From NCBI GenBank assembly GCA_030765065.1, contig CM060979.1:13607001-13671000 (forward strand): DNA of 64,000 bases. The letters are read 5' to 3'. Source of the DNA: Deroplatys truncata. Taxonomy: Eukaryota; Arthropoda; Insecta; Mantodea; Mantidae. The first letter of the stretch is position 1; each line of letters opens with the position of its first letter. The position numbers and the translations under genes are program-made. A model generated the notes under the pieces. That model saw only the letters and a list, made by a program, of their open reading frames with translations, had not been told where the DNA came from and made no database searches. This document shows, one piece after another, positions 22,838 through 33,249 of this stretch.

Positions 22838-23648
22838 CGTTTTCGTAGCTTAAGGGCCTATTATGACCTTTACGGCTAATGTGAACGTTTATCAAAGCTA
22901 TCTCTTATAGTATTTTACGTCGCTTTAACATCATGACGGATCTGTTAGTGGATAACTCTTATACCGAGGTGTGGCGGACAGTTAGCCTTCTAGGTCTCAT
23001 CCCTGTAACCACCCGCTTCGTGTCCAGAGAGACCCTAGTGCATAGTGACCGGATCTTCTGTTTCGTGCTGTGCAGTCTACCTGGTTGCATTGTCTGTGGA
23101 TAGATGCCACAACATGCGCTATTATCACGCATTTTTCATTTTTACTATAGTTTTAGACTTAAAATGGAACTTTGGGTCGTGATATTAAATATCCAATCCG
23201 TATTTACCTTAGCGGCTAAGGGAAACCACGAAAAAACCTTTCACATTGGTCGGCATGAAACAGAAGATCCGGTTGCTATGCACTAGGGTCTCTGTGGACA
23301 CGTGACGAAGCAAGATGGCATGGCTAAAGGGATGAGACCTGGAAGGGTAACTGTCCGCCTTTCTATATGAAGGTAGGTAGACTGGACGGTACCCTAATGC
23401 CATCTGCACAGCACGAAACAGAAGATCCGGTCACTATGCACTAGGGTCTCTGGACACGAAGCGGGTGGTTACAGGGATGAGACCTAGAAGGCTAACTGTC
23501 CGCCACACCTCGATATAAGAGTTATCCACTAACAGATCCGTCGTGATATTACCCTGCAGTTAAAGCGACGTAAAATACAATAAGAGATAGCTTTGATAAA
23601 CGTTCACATTACCGTAAAGGTCATAATAGGCCCTTAAGCTACGAAAAC
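22838..23648. repeat. long inverted repeat: 238/245-bp arms, 328-bp loop
   Basis: Left arm 22838-23075 and right arm 23404-23648 are reverse complements over their whole length, with only a few substitutions and short indels. The arms start 'gttttcgtagcttaagggcc' and reach 'ttctgtttcgtgctgtgcag' at the loop. The loop contains a further, diverged, direct copy of part of the right arm (about 23255-23370). No transposase and no convincing target duplication were found. It could be a foldback transposon, a MITE with very long TIRs or an inverted duplication. Transcription would give a long double-stranded RNA. Confidence 0.9.
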
Positions 23649-24002
23649 ATTCGCATGTATGTAATCTCAATACAATTTGAGATCTCCTTGTGGTCTACCG
23701 GGAAAAATGCGAATCAGTTGGAGAATTTAATGTCGTACCGGCAAGTTGCCATGGCAGCTCAGTGGTTGGAGCAACCGGGCGGAGACCGGGAGATCCGTGG
23801 CTTAATTTCCGGTTATGACATTGAATTTTTCAATCGTCTGATTCTACCTTTCCAAAAAGAATAAATGATTATGCATACTTCAAACTTACCGTTACTGATA
23901 GTACCTATTTTAAGTTTTTAGTGCCTATTGCGTAGCTGTACAATTGTAAGGGCTAAAGGGGAGAATATAAATGAAATTAATTCGTAATTTGATTTTAAAA
24001 AA
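23649..24002. other. unrecognised sequence, possible SINE-like head
   Basis: 'atggcagctcagtggttgga' near 23750 recalls an RNA polymerase III box A, but no matching box B is clear and the flanks show no SINE body. Nothing else was recognised. Confidence 0.25.
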
Positions 24003-24827
24003 TCTGATGTGTTACGCTCACATGGCTTTCTCTACTCTTGTACAAACTTTTTACAAAAGCTTATTCTCCATATGCTTCATGTTAATCGAGACGTTAATCT
24101 TATTGTTAATTTTCTTGTAGGTGCAAGGGGAATTGGTAGGCTTTAAGCGATAGTCAAATGTTTTAAGAGCTGGTTGCAATGTGGAGTATTCCATTCTCTT
24201 TGTATGTGCAGGTCAAAAAAAATGAATAACGAATTTGAGAAAAAGTGTAAGTATTGGAAAATTTAAGGAAATAACAAGCAATATCTCGAAAATAGTTCAC
24301 TCAACAAAAAAAATGTATATGACATAAATTGGGTATTTTAACGCGGTCTACATTTTTTGTGTAGTAAAATTTTGTCTATCTCTTATGGTTTACCAGTTAT
24401 GCAAAAGTCCTTCACAATGGAGAATACTTTTGGAGACATTCCCAGAAAATTCGAGATACACATTTCATTTATCATGAAAATATCTTAAACATATGATATT
24501 TTAATCATAATCGTTAGAGCCATTTTTGAGAAAAGTAAAATTTTCCAAAAATGTTACATGTAAAGGGTAATCTGGGGTGGGGGATTTTCTTGAAAAGCTT
24601 CGTGTCGCATCTCTGGAAGATACTGAACCTAAATACCATGTTTGGTGTTTATCCGACTGTACGTTTCTGAGTTATGCTGTTCACAGACACACAGACGGAC
24701 ATGTTTCCAAAAATGCTTTTTTTGGATTCAGGGGGTCTCAAAACATGTATTTCCGGTTAAATCTCGGTATCGAATTTTTGGGTGGAATACAATACTTCCC
24801 CTACTTACTATACGTAGTAGAGAAAGT
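24003..24827 (-). repeat. M1 repeat, near full length
   Basis: It starts TCTGATGTGTTACGCTC after an A run and ends 'tacgtagtagagaaagt' before AAA. All M1 blocks are in order. The microsatellite site holds only a short impure 'cacagacacacagac' patch. Confidence 0.8.
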
Positions 24828-25230
24828 AAAAACTAACCATACCGAACCACAGGCTAAGATCTTTGTAGAAGACGGCTGTGTGATATATGCAGTGAAAGTT
24901 TTAATGATGTATCAGAAGTGTGGTTGGCTATGACATTCATTATCAGGATATAAACTATTTTAATGCCTCTCGTTCAAAGTGTGTTGCAGAATAAAACGTT
25001 GCAAGCAAATAACGGCAACAGGAAATTGCGTCTTTCTACTGTATATGGCAAAGATCCGTGGCTTGTTGATAAGATAACCGCACTAAATAAGGAAATAATC
25101 GTGGTAGCAAAGTTTCTTGAACCTCATGTTTCTGGCTTCAAAACGACAGCATTCATTTGGAGCCTCTTTGCCATTACTGCGTTTTTAGCACTACGTCAGG
25201 CGTTTGTAAACATTAATCCGGAGTTTAACA
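24828..25230. other. unrecognised sequence
   Basis: The only open frame (24963-25523) runs on into the foldback element and is therefore not a gene. No motif was recognised in the part before 25231. Confidence 0.35.
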
Positions 25231-25239
25231 TACAGAGAG

Positions 25240-25690
25240 AGCCAAAAAACTACGAACCGGCTGCGCGGTGTTTTCCTGTCCGCGACCTCGGCGCTCGTTG
25301 CAATCTTCTGCTATCATACAAAGGCGTGGATGAAACCGTACAACATTTAAAACTACTTTTAAAGGCTTTACTTACCAACTTTATGAAAGGAGATGCTGGA
25401 ACTGGCCACCGTCGTGGTCCATACAGTTTTGGCACCTCTTTAGGAAACTATCCATCATTCGCCGTAATTCACGTTGAGAAATGCTGGCAATTTCCTGTCC
25501 AGGGGGCCGCAAATCTCTACTAATAATTCTGTCCTCAAACACATTTTCAATTGTTCTCATCGAAACATTGGCCGTATGAGCTGCTGTAGAGTCTTGTTGT
25601 ACAAAGCAAAATCACGCTCCCTGTCTGCTAATTCTCTAAAACCAAGGGGTAAAATTGTATTCACGTATGCACGGGCTACAATATTGACTC
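25240..25690 (-). pseudogene. DUF4817-type transposase remnant, left arm
   Basis: On the minus strand the order is 'NVSMRTIENVFEDRIISRD', then a jump over the catalytic block to 'SISQRELRRMMDSFLKRCQ' and on to the C-terminus, with frame changes. The family belongs to Tc1/mariner-like elements whose N-terminal helix-turn-helix is DUF4817. The deletion removes the PDL motif with the last catalytic region. Confidence 0.65.
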
Positions 25691-25702
25691 GGGGGGGGGG
25701 AA

Positions 25703-25960
25703 TTGTGGCTGCCTTGGTCCCCTGACCTAACCACCTGTAATTTCTATCTCTGGGGTAACTTAAAACAAAGTGTACAGGACAAACCGCACGCCCTGGAAGA
25801 ATTAAAACAAAATACCCGCCAGGAAATTTCTCAACGTGAACTACGGCGAGTGATGGATAGTTTCCTAAAGAGATGCCAACAACGGTGGCCAGTTTCAGCA
25901 TCTCCTTTCATAAAGTTGGTAAGTAAAGTCTTTAAAGGTGGTTTTAAAAATGTTGTATGA
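25703..25960 (+). pseudogene. DUF4817-type transposase remnant, right arm
   Basis: The open segment contains WSPDLTTCNFYLWG, matching the usual 'PRSPDLTPCDFFLWG' catalytic block, then 'KPHALEELKQNTRQEIS', 'ELRRVMDSFLKRCQ' and the C-terminus near 25957. Only the last third of the protein is present. It is the inverted partner of the left arm. Confidence 0.75.
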
Positions 25961-26249
25961 TTTCATCCGCGCCTTTCTATGATAGCGGCAGACGGCAACG
26001 AGCGCTGAGGACGCGGACGAGAAACGCCGCGCAGCCGGTTCGTAATTTTTTGGCTCTTTCTGTATTACCTACTACATGTAAATAAAACACTCATACCATA
26101 TTCTCGTGTACAACTGCCGGTAATGATATGCTCGAGTTAAGTTAATCATATTTAATACAAAACGTTTTTCTACTTTGAGCTTCATAATATTTTCGCGTTT
26201 CTACCCAGTATCGTTTAATTTTACAAAGTTTCTATAGACTATTCCTACG

Positions 26250-27062
26250 AAACCTTTTTTTCTACCTACTTCATGCTAATTGAGATAAACATTTGCAGCA
26301 CTAGCTTCATTACACATTTCGTTGAAGATACAAGACATAAGAACCTGACTCGATAGTGAAAATGTGTAAAAGCGATAACTATATGCTGGCCTTAAAATTC
26401 CACTCTTTCCATGTCATTGCGGAAAAAACTGAAGTGATGCATTCACATGACTTTCTCTACCTTCTATAATTTATTGGTGGTTATACAAACTATTCTTACT
26501 CAAGCTTACCTTCCTATCTATTACATTTTAATACAAATAAATCTTTACGGAAACAGCTACATTACACATTTCGTTATAGATACAAAGAGAACAGCGATAG
26601 TCAAATGTTTAACAACTGGACGATATATACTGGCCTAACATTCCATAATGTTTTCATGCAGGGTGGGAGGGTGATAGATGCAGATGAGAAATGAGTGATA
26701 AGAAAGTTGGAGCACCGGTGGAATGAAACATGGCGGAGGAAACCCGTCCAGGTGCCGCTTTTTCTACGAAAAATGCCACATGCTGGTCCCTGGGATTAAA
26801 CCCAGTTATACATTTCATTTGTCATGCAAATAGCTTCAATATGTTGTATTTTAAACAAAAACGTTAAGAGCAATTTAAAAAAATGCCCAAAATTTTCCTT
26901 GTGAAGGTTAGTTTGGGGTGGGGAGACTTTCTTGAAAATCTCGTTCTCTAAACATGCTGTATTTTGGGTTCAAGGTGCTTCAAAACATTTCTGGTGAAAT
27001 CTTGACATCGAATTTTTGGATGGACTACAATACTTTGGAAGTACAAGCATAGAAAGTAAAAA
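26250..27062 (-). repeat. M2 copies, one interrupted by a SINE fragment
   Basis: 26250-26429 is a short M2 piece ('tctacctacttcatgctaat', 'attacacatttcgttgaaga'). A second copy starts at 26430 ('gatgcattcacatgactttc'), is interrupted at about 26650-26810 by S2 SINE sequence, and resumes with 'tacatttcatttgtcatgc', ending 'gcatagaaagtaaaa'. Confidence 0.7.
26655..26810 (-). mobile_element. SINE S2 fragment
   Basis: The sequence has 'gaggaaacccgtccaggtgc' and 'tgctggtccctgggattaaa', matching the S2 copy at 33250-33598 on the minus strand. The tRNA-like head is cut within the box B region. Confidence 0.7.
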
Positions 27063-27684
27063 GTTGTTCGCCTAGCAGACTGAGAAAACTGCTAAGATCC
27101 CACACGTTGACCAGATCCAAGGGATATGAACGCGGGCCTCCCGAATGGCAGCCGTAAGCCATACCACTCCTACTTTAGTTTACCGATAAGCAATTTCCTG
27201 GTTAATACATTTATCAGGAACCAATAGAGTTCTATGAAACAGTCAGTCGGTCACTTTTCTTCAGCTGGCTGGTTAACACAATTTAAAAACAGATGCTAGT
27301 AGCCCTAAGCCCTTTCCTCCCGCCCAGCTCCCCTCCGTCTGCATGCATACAAAAAGTGTGCCACATTCTCATGTTTTCGCAGATGGCACATGTGTGTCAA
27401 AAGTGACTATTAATTAAAACACTGACAATTCGTTGGCTGCCCATTGGCTAGTCTATTCTCTAGAGCACCTTTGCAGAGATACTCTACTTGGTTTTAAATA
27501 AATACACGCGAAATTCCACCACATTATTTAATTACTGAATTTTCCTTATCTCCCAGCAGGAAGGTCTTGCCACTTCCTTTTGGCGAAGTTTCTGAGTAAG
27601 GCTACATTTTCTATCGTTTCATTAAATCAACAGCGCACTTATGTGAATGACACTTTGGTAAACAAAATACAACTCTTAATTATA
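27063..27684. other. unrecognised sequence
   Basis: A GC-richer patch at about 27100-27175 has 'gcgggcctcccgaatggcag', which recalls a tRNA-like SINE head on the minus strand, but no body was recognised. The rest shows nothing. Confidence 0.3.
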
Positions 27685-28174
27685 CAGGGTTATTCAAAAA
27701 GAAGGAACAGATTTTAAATATTCATTTCTAATGAACGACGATAGATAGCGACACATCACTGAATAGAGGACAGTTCAAAGTTTTAAGCCCCTTCTATTAG
27801 TTCCATTCAGTGCCTACAGCGGCGCTGGGTTTGTTTACGAGAAAATGGTGACGCCACAGGAAAAGTCGTTTTGTTGGGCGCTGCATTATGCAAAGAGTGA
27901 ATCCATTGTTTCATTGCAGCGTGCATTTCGTTGCAAGTTCAAGAACGAGCCGCCTCGTCATAAAAAATTTACAATTGATACAATAAATTCATAGAAGATG
28001 GTTGCGTATGGGAACGGAAAAGTACTGGTAGAAATCGCATAACAAATGGTGCTCATTTTGAACACATCAAAATGTTTAACTCTTCTATATTCAGTGATGT
28101 ATCACATGTGTCCCTATCTATTGTCGTTCGTTAGAAATAAATATTTAAAGACTGCTCCTTTTTGAATAACCCTG
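27685..28174 (+). mobile_element. DUF4817-type deletion derivative with ~105-bp TIRs
   Basis: The 490-bp unit is flanked by TA (27683-27684 and 28175-28176). It starts CAGGGTTATTCAAAAAG and ends with the reverse complement. The inverted similarity continues for about 105 bp per side ('gaacgacgatagatag', 'acatcactgaata'). Between the TIRs lies the N-terminal part of a transposase. The remainder of the gene is missing, so it would depend on another element for movement. Confidence 0.85.
27845..28050 (+). pseudogene. DUF4817 N-terminal transposase remnant
   Basis: A reading from ATG at 27845 gives 'MVTPQEKSFCWALHYAKSES' and then 'VSLQRAFRCKF', followed by 'NEPPRH'. This is the start of the DUF4817 helix-turn-helix family. 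After a frame change, residues equivalent to 'YNKFIEDGCVWERKSTGRN' follow. No catalytic part is present. Confidence 0.75.
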
Positions 28175-28251
28175 TATTTCAATTAGTTTAAACCACAATT
28201 ATAAAACTCAGCGATTGTTTTACAAGGCGAAAGCCCCATATATAAAAAGTT

Positions 28252-29062
28252 TGAAGTGTTACATTCGCATGACTGTCTACCATCTATCGTTTATTAATGG
28301 GTATACAAAGCATACTTACTAAAGTTTATGTTTCTATCTACTTCATTTTAATCCAAACAAACCGTTGCAGAAACAGCTACATTACACATTTCGTTATAGA
28401 TACAAAGAGAACAGTGACAGTCAAATGTTTAACAACTGGACGCTATATGCTGCCTTAAAATTCCATACTGTTTCCATGACATCTCGAGAAACAGCTGAAT
28501 GTCGACAGGACTTTAAAAGAATGACGAAGAAATGAACCATTCGAACCATTAATAAGAGATCTCTGAAACGGTTTATGCCACAAAAAAGTTATTTGAAATA
28601 AATCATATGTTTCAAAGAGACCTACATTTATGTAATACGTTTTCGTCTATCGCTTAACGTTTATTAATTATGCAAGATTATACAAAATTCCTTCCGAATG
28701 AAGGACTTTACAGGCTATTCCCAGAAAATTCAAGATATATATTTTGTCATGTAAATACCATTAATATACGGTATTGTAATCAAAACCGTCAGAACCTTTT
28801 TTGAAAAATAAAAAATTTCAAAAAATATTCAATGTAAAAGGGTAGTTTGTATTGGGGGGGATTTATCGAAAATCTTCGCGTCGCATCTTAAGAAGTTACT
28901 GAACCTAAATACGACGTTTTCGTTTAAGTTATGCTGTTCTATCTCTCTCCCCACATACCTCTAAAAAGTTTATTCAGGGGGTCTCAAAACGTGCATTTCC
29001 GGTGAAATCTCTGTATCGGCAAAATCTTCTCTACTTACTATGTACGTGGTAGAGAAAGCAAT
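28252..29062 (-). repeat. M2 repeat, near full length
   Basis: The best uninterrupted M2 copy in the window. It starts 'agtgttacattcgcatgact' and passes 'tttatgtttctatctacttc', 'tggacgctatatgctg', 'gacatctcgagaaacagctg', 'tatcgcttaacgtttatt', 'tccttccgaatgaaggac', 'gcgtcgcatcttaagaag' and 'catttccggtgaaatctc', ending 'acgtggtagagaaagcaat'. Little CA repeat is left at the microsatellite place. Confidence 0.8.
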
Positions 29063-29154
29063 AAAAATAAGAAATAAAATTAAAAGTATCGTCGTAGCAA
29101 TACTAGCTAACTGAATATCTAAGTACAATATGCGAGTTATGAATAAAGCCATTC

Positions 29155-29546
29155 TGTATTTCACTCACATGAGTTTCTCTACTCACTCTTCTGCAAACTA
29201 TTCTTACGAAAACTTTATTATTTTACCTACTTTCTTAATACAGATAAACTTTCACTACAGACTTGCACATTTCGTTGTAGGATACGTCAGATAAAGCAAT
29301 AGTAGATTTTAAAGAGCGTGGCCTCGAAATGCCATGCTCTTTGCATGACCACGAGAAAGCGAGACGAATAGCGACTTACCAGTTGAGATAAGTATTTGAA
29401 AACTCCATGCTGCCAGATGCCCTGCATCCCGCACAGAAATGTGGAGCGCCTGGTCGGACTATTTTTGATGTGCTTTGTACGCTGCGTGACAATGTCGCTT
29501 TTTGCCAGCATGCTCGGCTACGGCCAGTTTTAGCCTCCTTAGGCTT
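29155..29546 (-). repeat. M3 fragment
   Basis: It starts 'atttcactcacatgagtttc' and has 'tgccatgctctttgcatgac' and 'aagtatttgaaaactcc'. M3-type blocks also occur at 38890-39596, 46420-46690 and 56220-56435. LTR A4 follows immediately. Confidence 0.6.
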
Positions 29547-30484
29547 TGTGGCAGTAATTTGTATCACAATAATGTAAATGCCAGAGTGATTGTAGTGTAA
29601 ATAAGCATTATTGTATGACAATGATTTGAGATATTTGTTAATTATAAACATTGTTAGGAAATAAGTTTACACGGCCTCACTGAAACTGACAATAGGAGTG
29701 GATAACAATGAGGGAGGGGGCGAGTTGAATATTAATTAGAAGAGACAAACAAATGATGTCAGATTGGCGCGCTTTTCTTAGAAATAGCGGGAATATTTTC
29801 CTTAGAGCATATGTTTTCGTAATTTTTGATTGGATATAAAAATAGACGCTAATGTTGGCGCGTTTTATTAACCAATAGCAGCTCGGTTATAATCTTTAGG
29901 CATATCGGGGTGTGGGAGTATAAAAAGCTAAAGTCAGAGGCAGATTTCGTCAGTCCAACAGAAGCATTCGCGTGTAATACGTCGATCAGTTCAACATAAG
30001 TATTCGTGAGTTACACGTCGCGTAGTTCAACGGAAGCATACATAAAGTACACGTTACGCAATTCTACAGAATCTCTCGCGTCTTAAAGTTTGTTATAAAT
30101 GTGAAACACGCGAATTAATAATGTGCAGTAAATAAGTGATTATAGTGATATTAGAAAATATAACAGTTTCAGTTTGGCGTGTATCAAGAGTCAATATGTG
30201 AACTTAATTAATTGTGACGGTAATAGAAGTGTAAAAACAAATTCTTTTATCAGTGTTATCTGTGAGTAACAAATCCTTTCCGTTTACACACCCTGTTCAA
30301 GAGATGTGCTTGACCGAGAAACAATAGCTAGCCGGAGGACAATGAACCCAACATTCAAAGTAGTAATACAATAACAGGCGCCCAGCAAAAGATAACACGA
30401 AGTGACCGCGACAAATTGGCTTCCATACGTGGTGCAGATAAACATGAAGAATCTTCCAACTACTAACAAAAACATACCACTTCA
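29547..30484 (+). mobile_element. solo LTR A4 with extended 3' end
   Basis: The LTR begins TGTGGCAGTAATTTG and has the TATA box near 29919, CCAAT near 29873, tandem 'gttacacgtcg' units at 29950-30070 and the 'tagctagccggaggacaa' block. It reaches CCGCGACA at 30413, where A2, A3, A5 and A6 end. Here it runs on through a primer-site-like unit ('aattggcttccatacgtgg') to 'accacttca' at 30484. Candidate 4-bp duplication: GCTT before, GGTT after, one mismatch. If that is rejected, the element is an LTR ending at 30413 with 71 bp of leader. Confidence 0.65.
30414..30436 (+). promoter_or_regulatory. primer-binding-site-like unit after CGCGACA
   Basis: 'aattggcttccatacgtgg' follows directly on CGCGACA, the place expected for the tRNA primer-binding site of the element. 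It is the best view of the ancestral LTR/leader junction in family A. Confidence 0.55.
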
Positions 30485-30536
30485 GGTTTCATCGCGCGTG
30501 TGACAGCGTGTCACGTGCGTATTTATTTGAGGCACT

Positions 30537-31250
30537 GTGATGGCATGGGTTTTCGATGTCGGTGCTTTATTGACAAAGGACCGGGACGTGGCCAATATGA
30601 ATGACACTCTTCACAACATTGGTGCACTTGCTGGTCTTATTGTCAGTGCGAGGAAGTCGAAAGCTTTACTTCTCGGAAACTGGGAGACGCTGCCGCATAT
30701 CTCATCCTTTTATACGTGTAGAATCTCAAAATTTTGGGTATACACTTCTCGTCGCTACGCGAAATGCAGACCTTGAATTGTCCTACGCTGTTGCGCGCTG
30801 GGCTGGAATAGAGCTCTGGTTCCTGGCCACGGAATGCGCCCGGGTTGATCCCACCAGTGGGGATGCGGATTTTAAGTCCCGGCTATAGGACCGATGTCCA
30901 CTCAGCATCGTGGGGAAAGCGAGTTGCGATAGTCAACGACCCCGGCCTCGGGAGCCAACATTCCGGCTGGGGATGCGTGATACCTGCCACATCTCCCTGG
31001 TTGATCTTCCACCTCTGTCGTGCGTATAGAAGTGAGGCCGAAAGTCGGGTTGGTAGGCCCAGGGCCTGCATGGGCCGTAGCGCTATAGGGTTTTGATACA
31101 TCGTATTCGCTTTACTGCTAGGGAGCTGTTTATCAGGGATTTCTTCCTGCACCAACGTGTGTGGGTTTTGCATTCGTATGTGTTCTCAGCTCAGTGTCAG
31201 TCTTTGGTGGGAGTATTTTTAAAGTTCCCATTTCTATGTTATATCGCCAC
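30537..31250 (+). pseudogene. non-LTR retrotransposon reverse-transcriptase fragment
   Basis: 'LAGLIVSARKSKALLLGNWE' and 'LPHISSFY' fit the segment after the catalytic YxDD of insect LINE reverse transcriptases, where the primer-grip region reads 'GL..N..KS..L.LG'. Downstream the sequence stays GC-rich, with 'REPTFRLGMRDT' in a second frame (about 30950-30990), which I take as C-terminal sequence of the same gene. Frames are broken several times. Clade not determined. Confidence 0.55.
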
Positions 31251-31750
31251 CCTGTGTACGGTGGACTTGAGTTAATGTACAGATAAAATGTGTCGCTCTG
31301 TTTCTCAGCAGGAGGCAGAAAGCTACACTTACCTCTAAATGGTTGTGTTACTGGTCCACTAAGCTGGCCATCCGACCCCCATCGGATCTGCATCAACTTC
31401 CGACGCACAGTATTTGACGACTTATGCACAATCATGGTGTTATCTGGCCACCCACTATCCCCCCCAAGGGACTAGTCCAACCTCAAAATCATTGTATACG
31501 CGTTTATGCTATTCACTGAGACTGCCGGAGATGCGTGTTTGCCGAATCGCACCACTCGGTATTTGTTGATTCCAGGTGTGGAAAAACAAATTCGTCCTCG
31601 CTTCTTGTAGTGGTGCGTTCCAATTGGTTTAATGTAGCCCATGATTTTTTACCACCTTCATCGTATCCGTATGTCATAACCGCGATGCCTGCATTTGTCT
31701 AGAGACGCATACCATGTTCAACAGTATTATGGCTCCGATACGTGCCAAAC
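31251..31750. other. unrecognised sequence before the Tc1-like element
   Basis: No repeat block or protein motif was recognised. Several short overlapping open frames have no family resemblance. Confidence 0.35.
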
Positions 31751-31752
31751 TA

Positions 31753-32982
31753 CACTATGTGATCAAAAGTATCCGGACACCCCCCACAAACATAAGTTTT
31801 TCATCTTAAGTGCATTGTGCTGCCTCCTACTGCCTGGTACTCATTATCCGCGACCTCAGTAGTCATTAGACATCGTGAAACAGCAGAATGGGACGCTCCG
31901 TGGAACTCACGGACTTCGAACGTGGTCAGGTGATTCGGTGTCACTTGTGTCAGAAGTCTGTACGCGAGATTTCCACACTCCTAAACATCCCTAGGTCCAC
32001 TGTTTCTGATGTGATAGTGAAGTGGAAACGCGAAGGGACATGTACAGCACAAAAGCGTACAGGCCGACCTCGTCTGTTGACTGACAGAGACCGCCGACAT
32101 TTGAAGAGGGTCGTAAAGAGTAATAGACAGAAATCTGTCCAGACCATCACACAGGAATTACAAACTGCATCAGCATCCACTCCAAGTACTATGATAGTTA
32201 GGCGTGGGGTGAGAAACCTTGGATTCCATCGAGCGGCTGCTCATAAGCCACACATCACGCAGGAAAATGCCAAACGACGCCTCACTTGGTGTAAGGAGCG
32301 TCAACATTACACGATTGAACAGTGGCAAAACATTGTGTGGAGTGACGAATCACGGTACACAATGTGGCGATCCGATGGCAGTGTGTGGGTATGGCGAATG
32401 CCCGGTGAACGTCATCTGCCAGCGTGTGTAGTGCCAATAGTGAAATTCGGAAGTGGTGGTGTTATGGTGTGGTCGTGTTTTTCCCAAGAGGGGGCTTGCA
32501 CCCCTTGTTGTTTGGCTGGCACGATCACAGCGCAGACCTACACTGATATTTTAAGCACCTTCTTGCTTCCCACTGTTGAACAGCAATTCGGGGATGGCGA
32601 TTGCATCTTTCAACACGATCGAGCACCTGTTCATACTGCACGGGCTATGGCGGAGTGGTTACACGACAATAACATCCCTGTAATGGACTGGCCTGCAAAG
32701 AGTCCTGACTTGAATCCTATAGAACACCTTTGGGATGTTTTGGAACGCTGACTTCATGCCAGGCCTCGCCGACCTACATCGATACCTCTCCGTGAAGAAT
32801 GGGCTGCCATTCCCCAAGAAACCTTCCAGCACCTGATTGAAAGTATGCCTGCGAGAGTGAACGCTGTCATCAAGGCTAAGGGTGGGCCAACACCATATTG
32901 ACTTGCAGCATTACCGATGGAGGGCGCACGAACTTGTGCGTCATTTTCAGCCAGGTATCCGGATACTTTTGATCACGTGGTG
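31753..32982 (+). mobile_element. Tc1-like transposon, nearly intact
   Basis: The element is flanked by TA (31751-31752, 32983-32984). The TIR reads CACTATGTGATCAAAAGTAT on the left, and its reverse complement on the right differs at a few bases. TIR similarity covers about 29 bp through 'ccggacacc'. Total length is 1230 bp, normal for the family, with a single transposase gene filling most of it. It is clearly the youngest DNA transposon in the window. Confidence 0.93.
31888..32901 (+). pseudogene. Tc1-like DD34E transposase with one premature stop
   Basis: Transposase of the Tc1 branch, a nuclear cut-and-paste enzyme acting at TA targets. The frame from ATG at 31888 to TGA at 32899-32901 spans 338 codons, the usual family length, and is interrupted only by TGA at codon 288 (32749-32751). 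Domains: paired-type helix-turn-helix at about residues 12-50, GRPR hook at 59-62, a second DNA-binding part to about 115, then the catalytic domain with D153 (WSDES), D244 (FQHDRAP) and E279 (SPDLNPIEHLWD). D244 and E279 are 34 residues apart. After the stop, frame and family sequence continue ('HARPRRP', 'KGGPTPY'). The stop sits where an Arg is usual and fits one C-to-T change. A product ending at 287 would keep all catalytic residues but lack the C-terminus. Confidence 0.92.
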
Positions 32983-32984
32983 TA

Positions 32985-33249
32985 TTAGACATCCTCGTGT
33001 AAACAATTGGTTTCGCCCACATTATTCACTGTGGTCAGATTTTCGTGTTTCGTTGGCTGGTAAGCACCTTGCCATATCTGGATTGCAGCTCATTTAAACG
33101 CTTGTGTAGAATATCCCCGTTGTGAGAGAGACTTTTTGCCCAGGATCCACCGCATCCCTGTAAACATTATGTAACGCTACATAAACAAGATAGAAAGTAG
33201 AAAGACAAACGCAAGGAGAAAAAAAACTTCACTTGAATACTTTACTAGT
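32985..33249. other. unrecognised sequence
   Basis: Nothing was identified between the Tc1-like element and the S2 SINE. Confidence 0.35.

Larger units (their letters stand above)
25233..26062. mobile_element. DUF4817-type transposon foldback, TA-flanked
   Basis: The ends are CAGAGAGAGCCAAAAAAC and its approximate reverse complement, flanked by TA at 25231-25232 and 26063-26064. The left arm (minus strand) and right arm (plus strand) both carry the 3' part of one transposase gene and the same GC-rich 3' UTR ('gaaccggctgcgcgg', 'cgctcgttgc'). A G run at 25691-25700 lies at the join. It is not a simple MITE, because the arms are coding 3' halves. The left arm lacks about 100 bp present in the right arm. 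Confidence 0.75.

Noticed and set aside
24577..24933. Open frames of 60-120 codons recurring in M repeats (for example residues 'GDFLEKLRVASLED', 'SRYRIFGW')
   Set aside because: They recur because the repeat recurs. They appear on both strands, are interrupted differently in each copy and cross the CA tract, so they are shadows of a non-coding element.
24963..25523. 186-codon open frame as a host gene
   Set aside because: Its second half runs antisense through a transposase remnant of the foldback element at 25233-26062.
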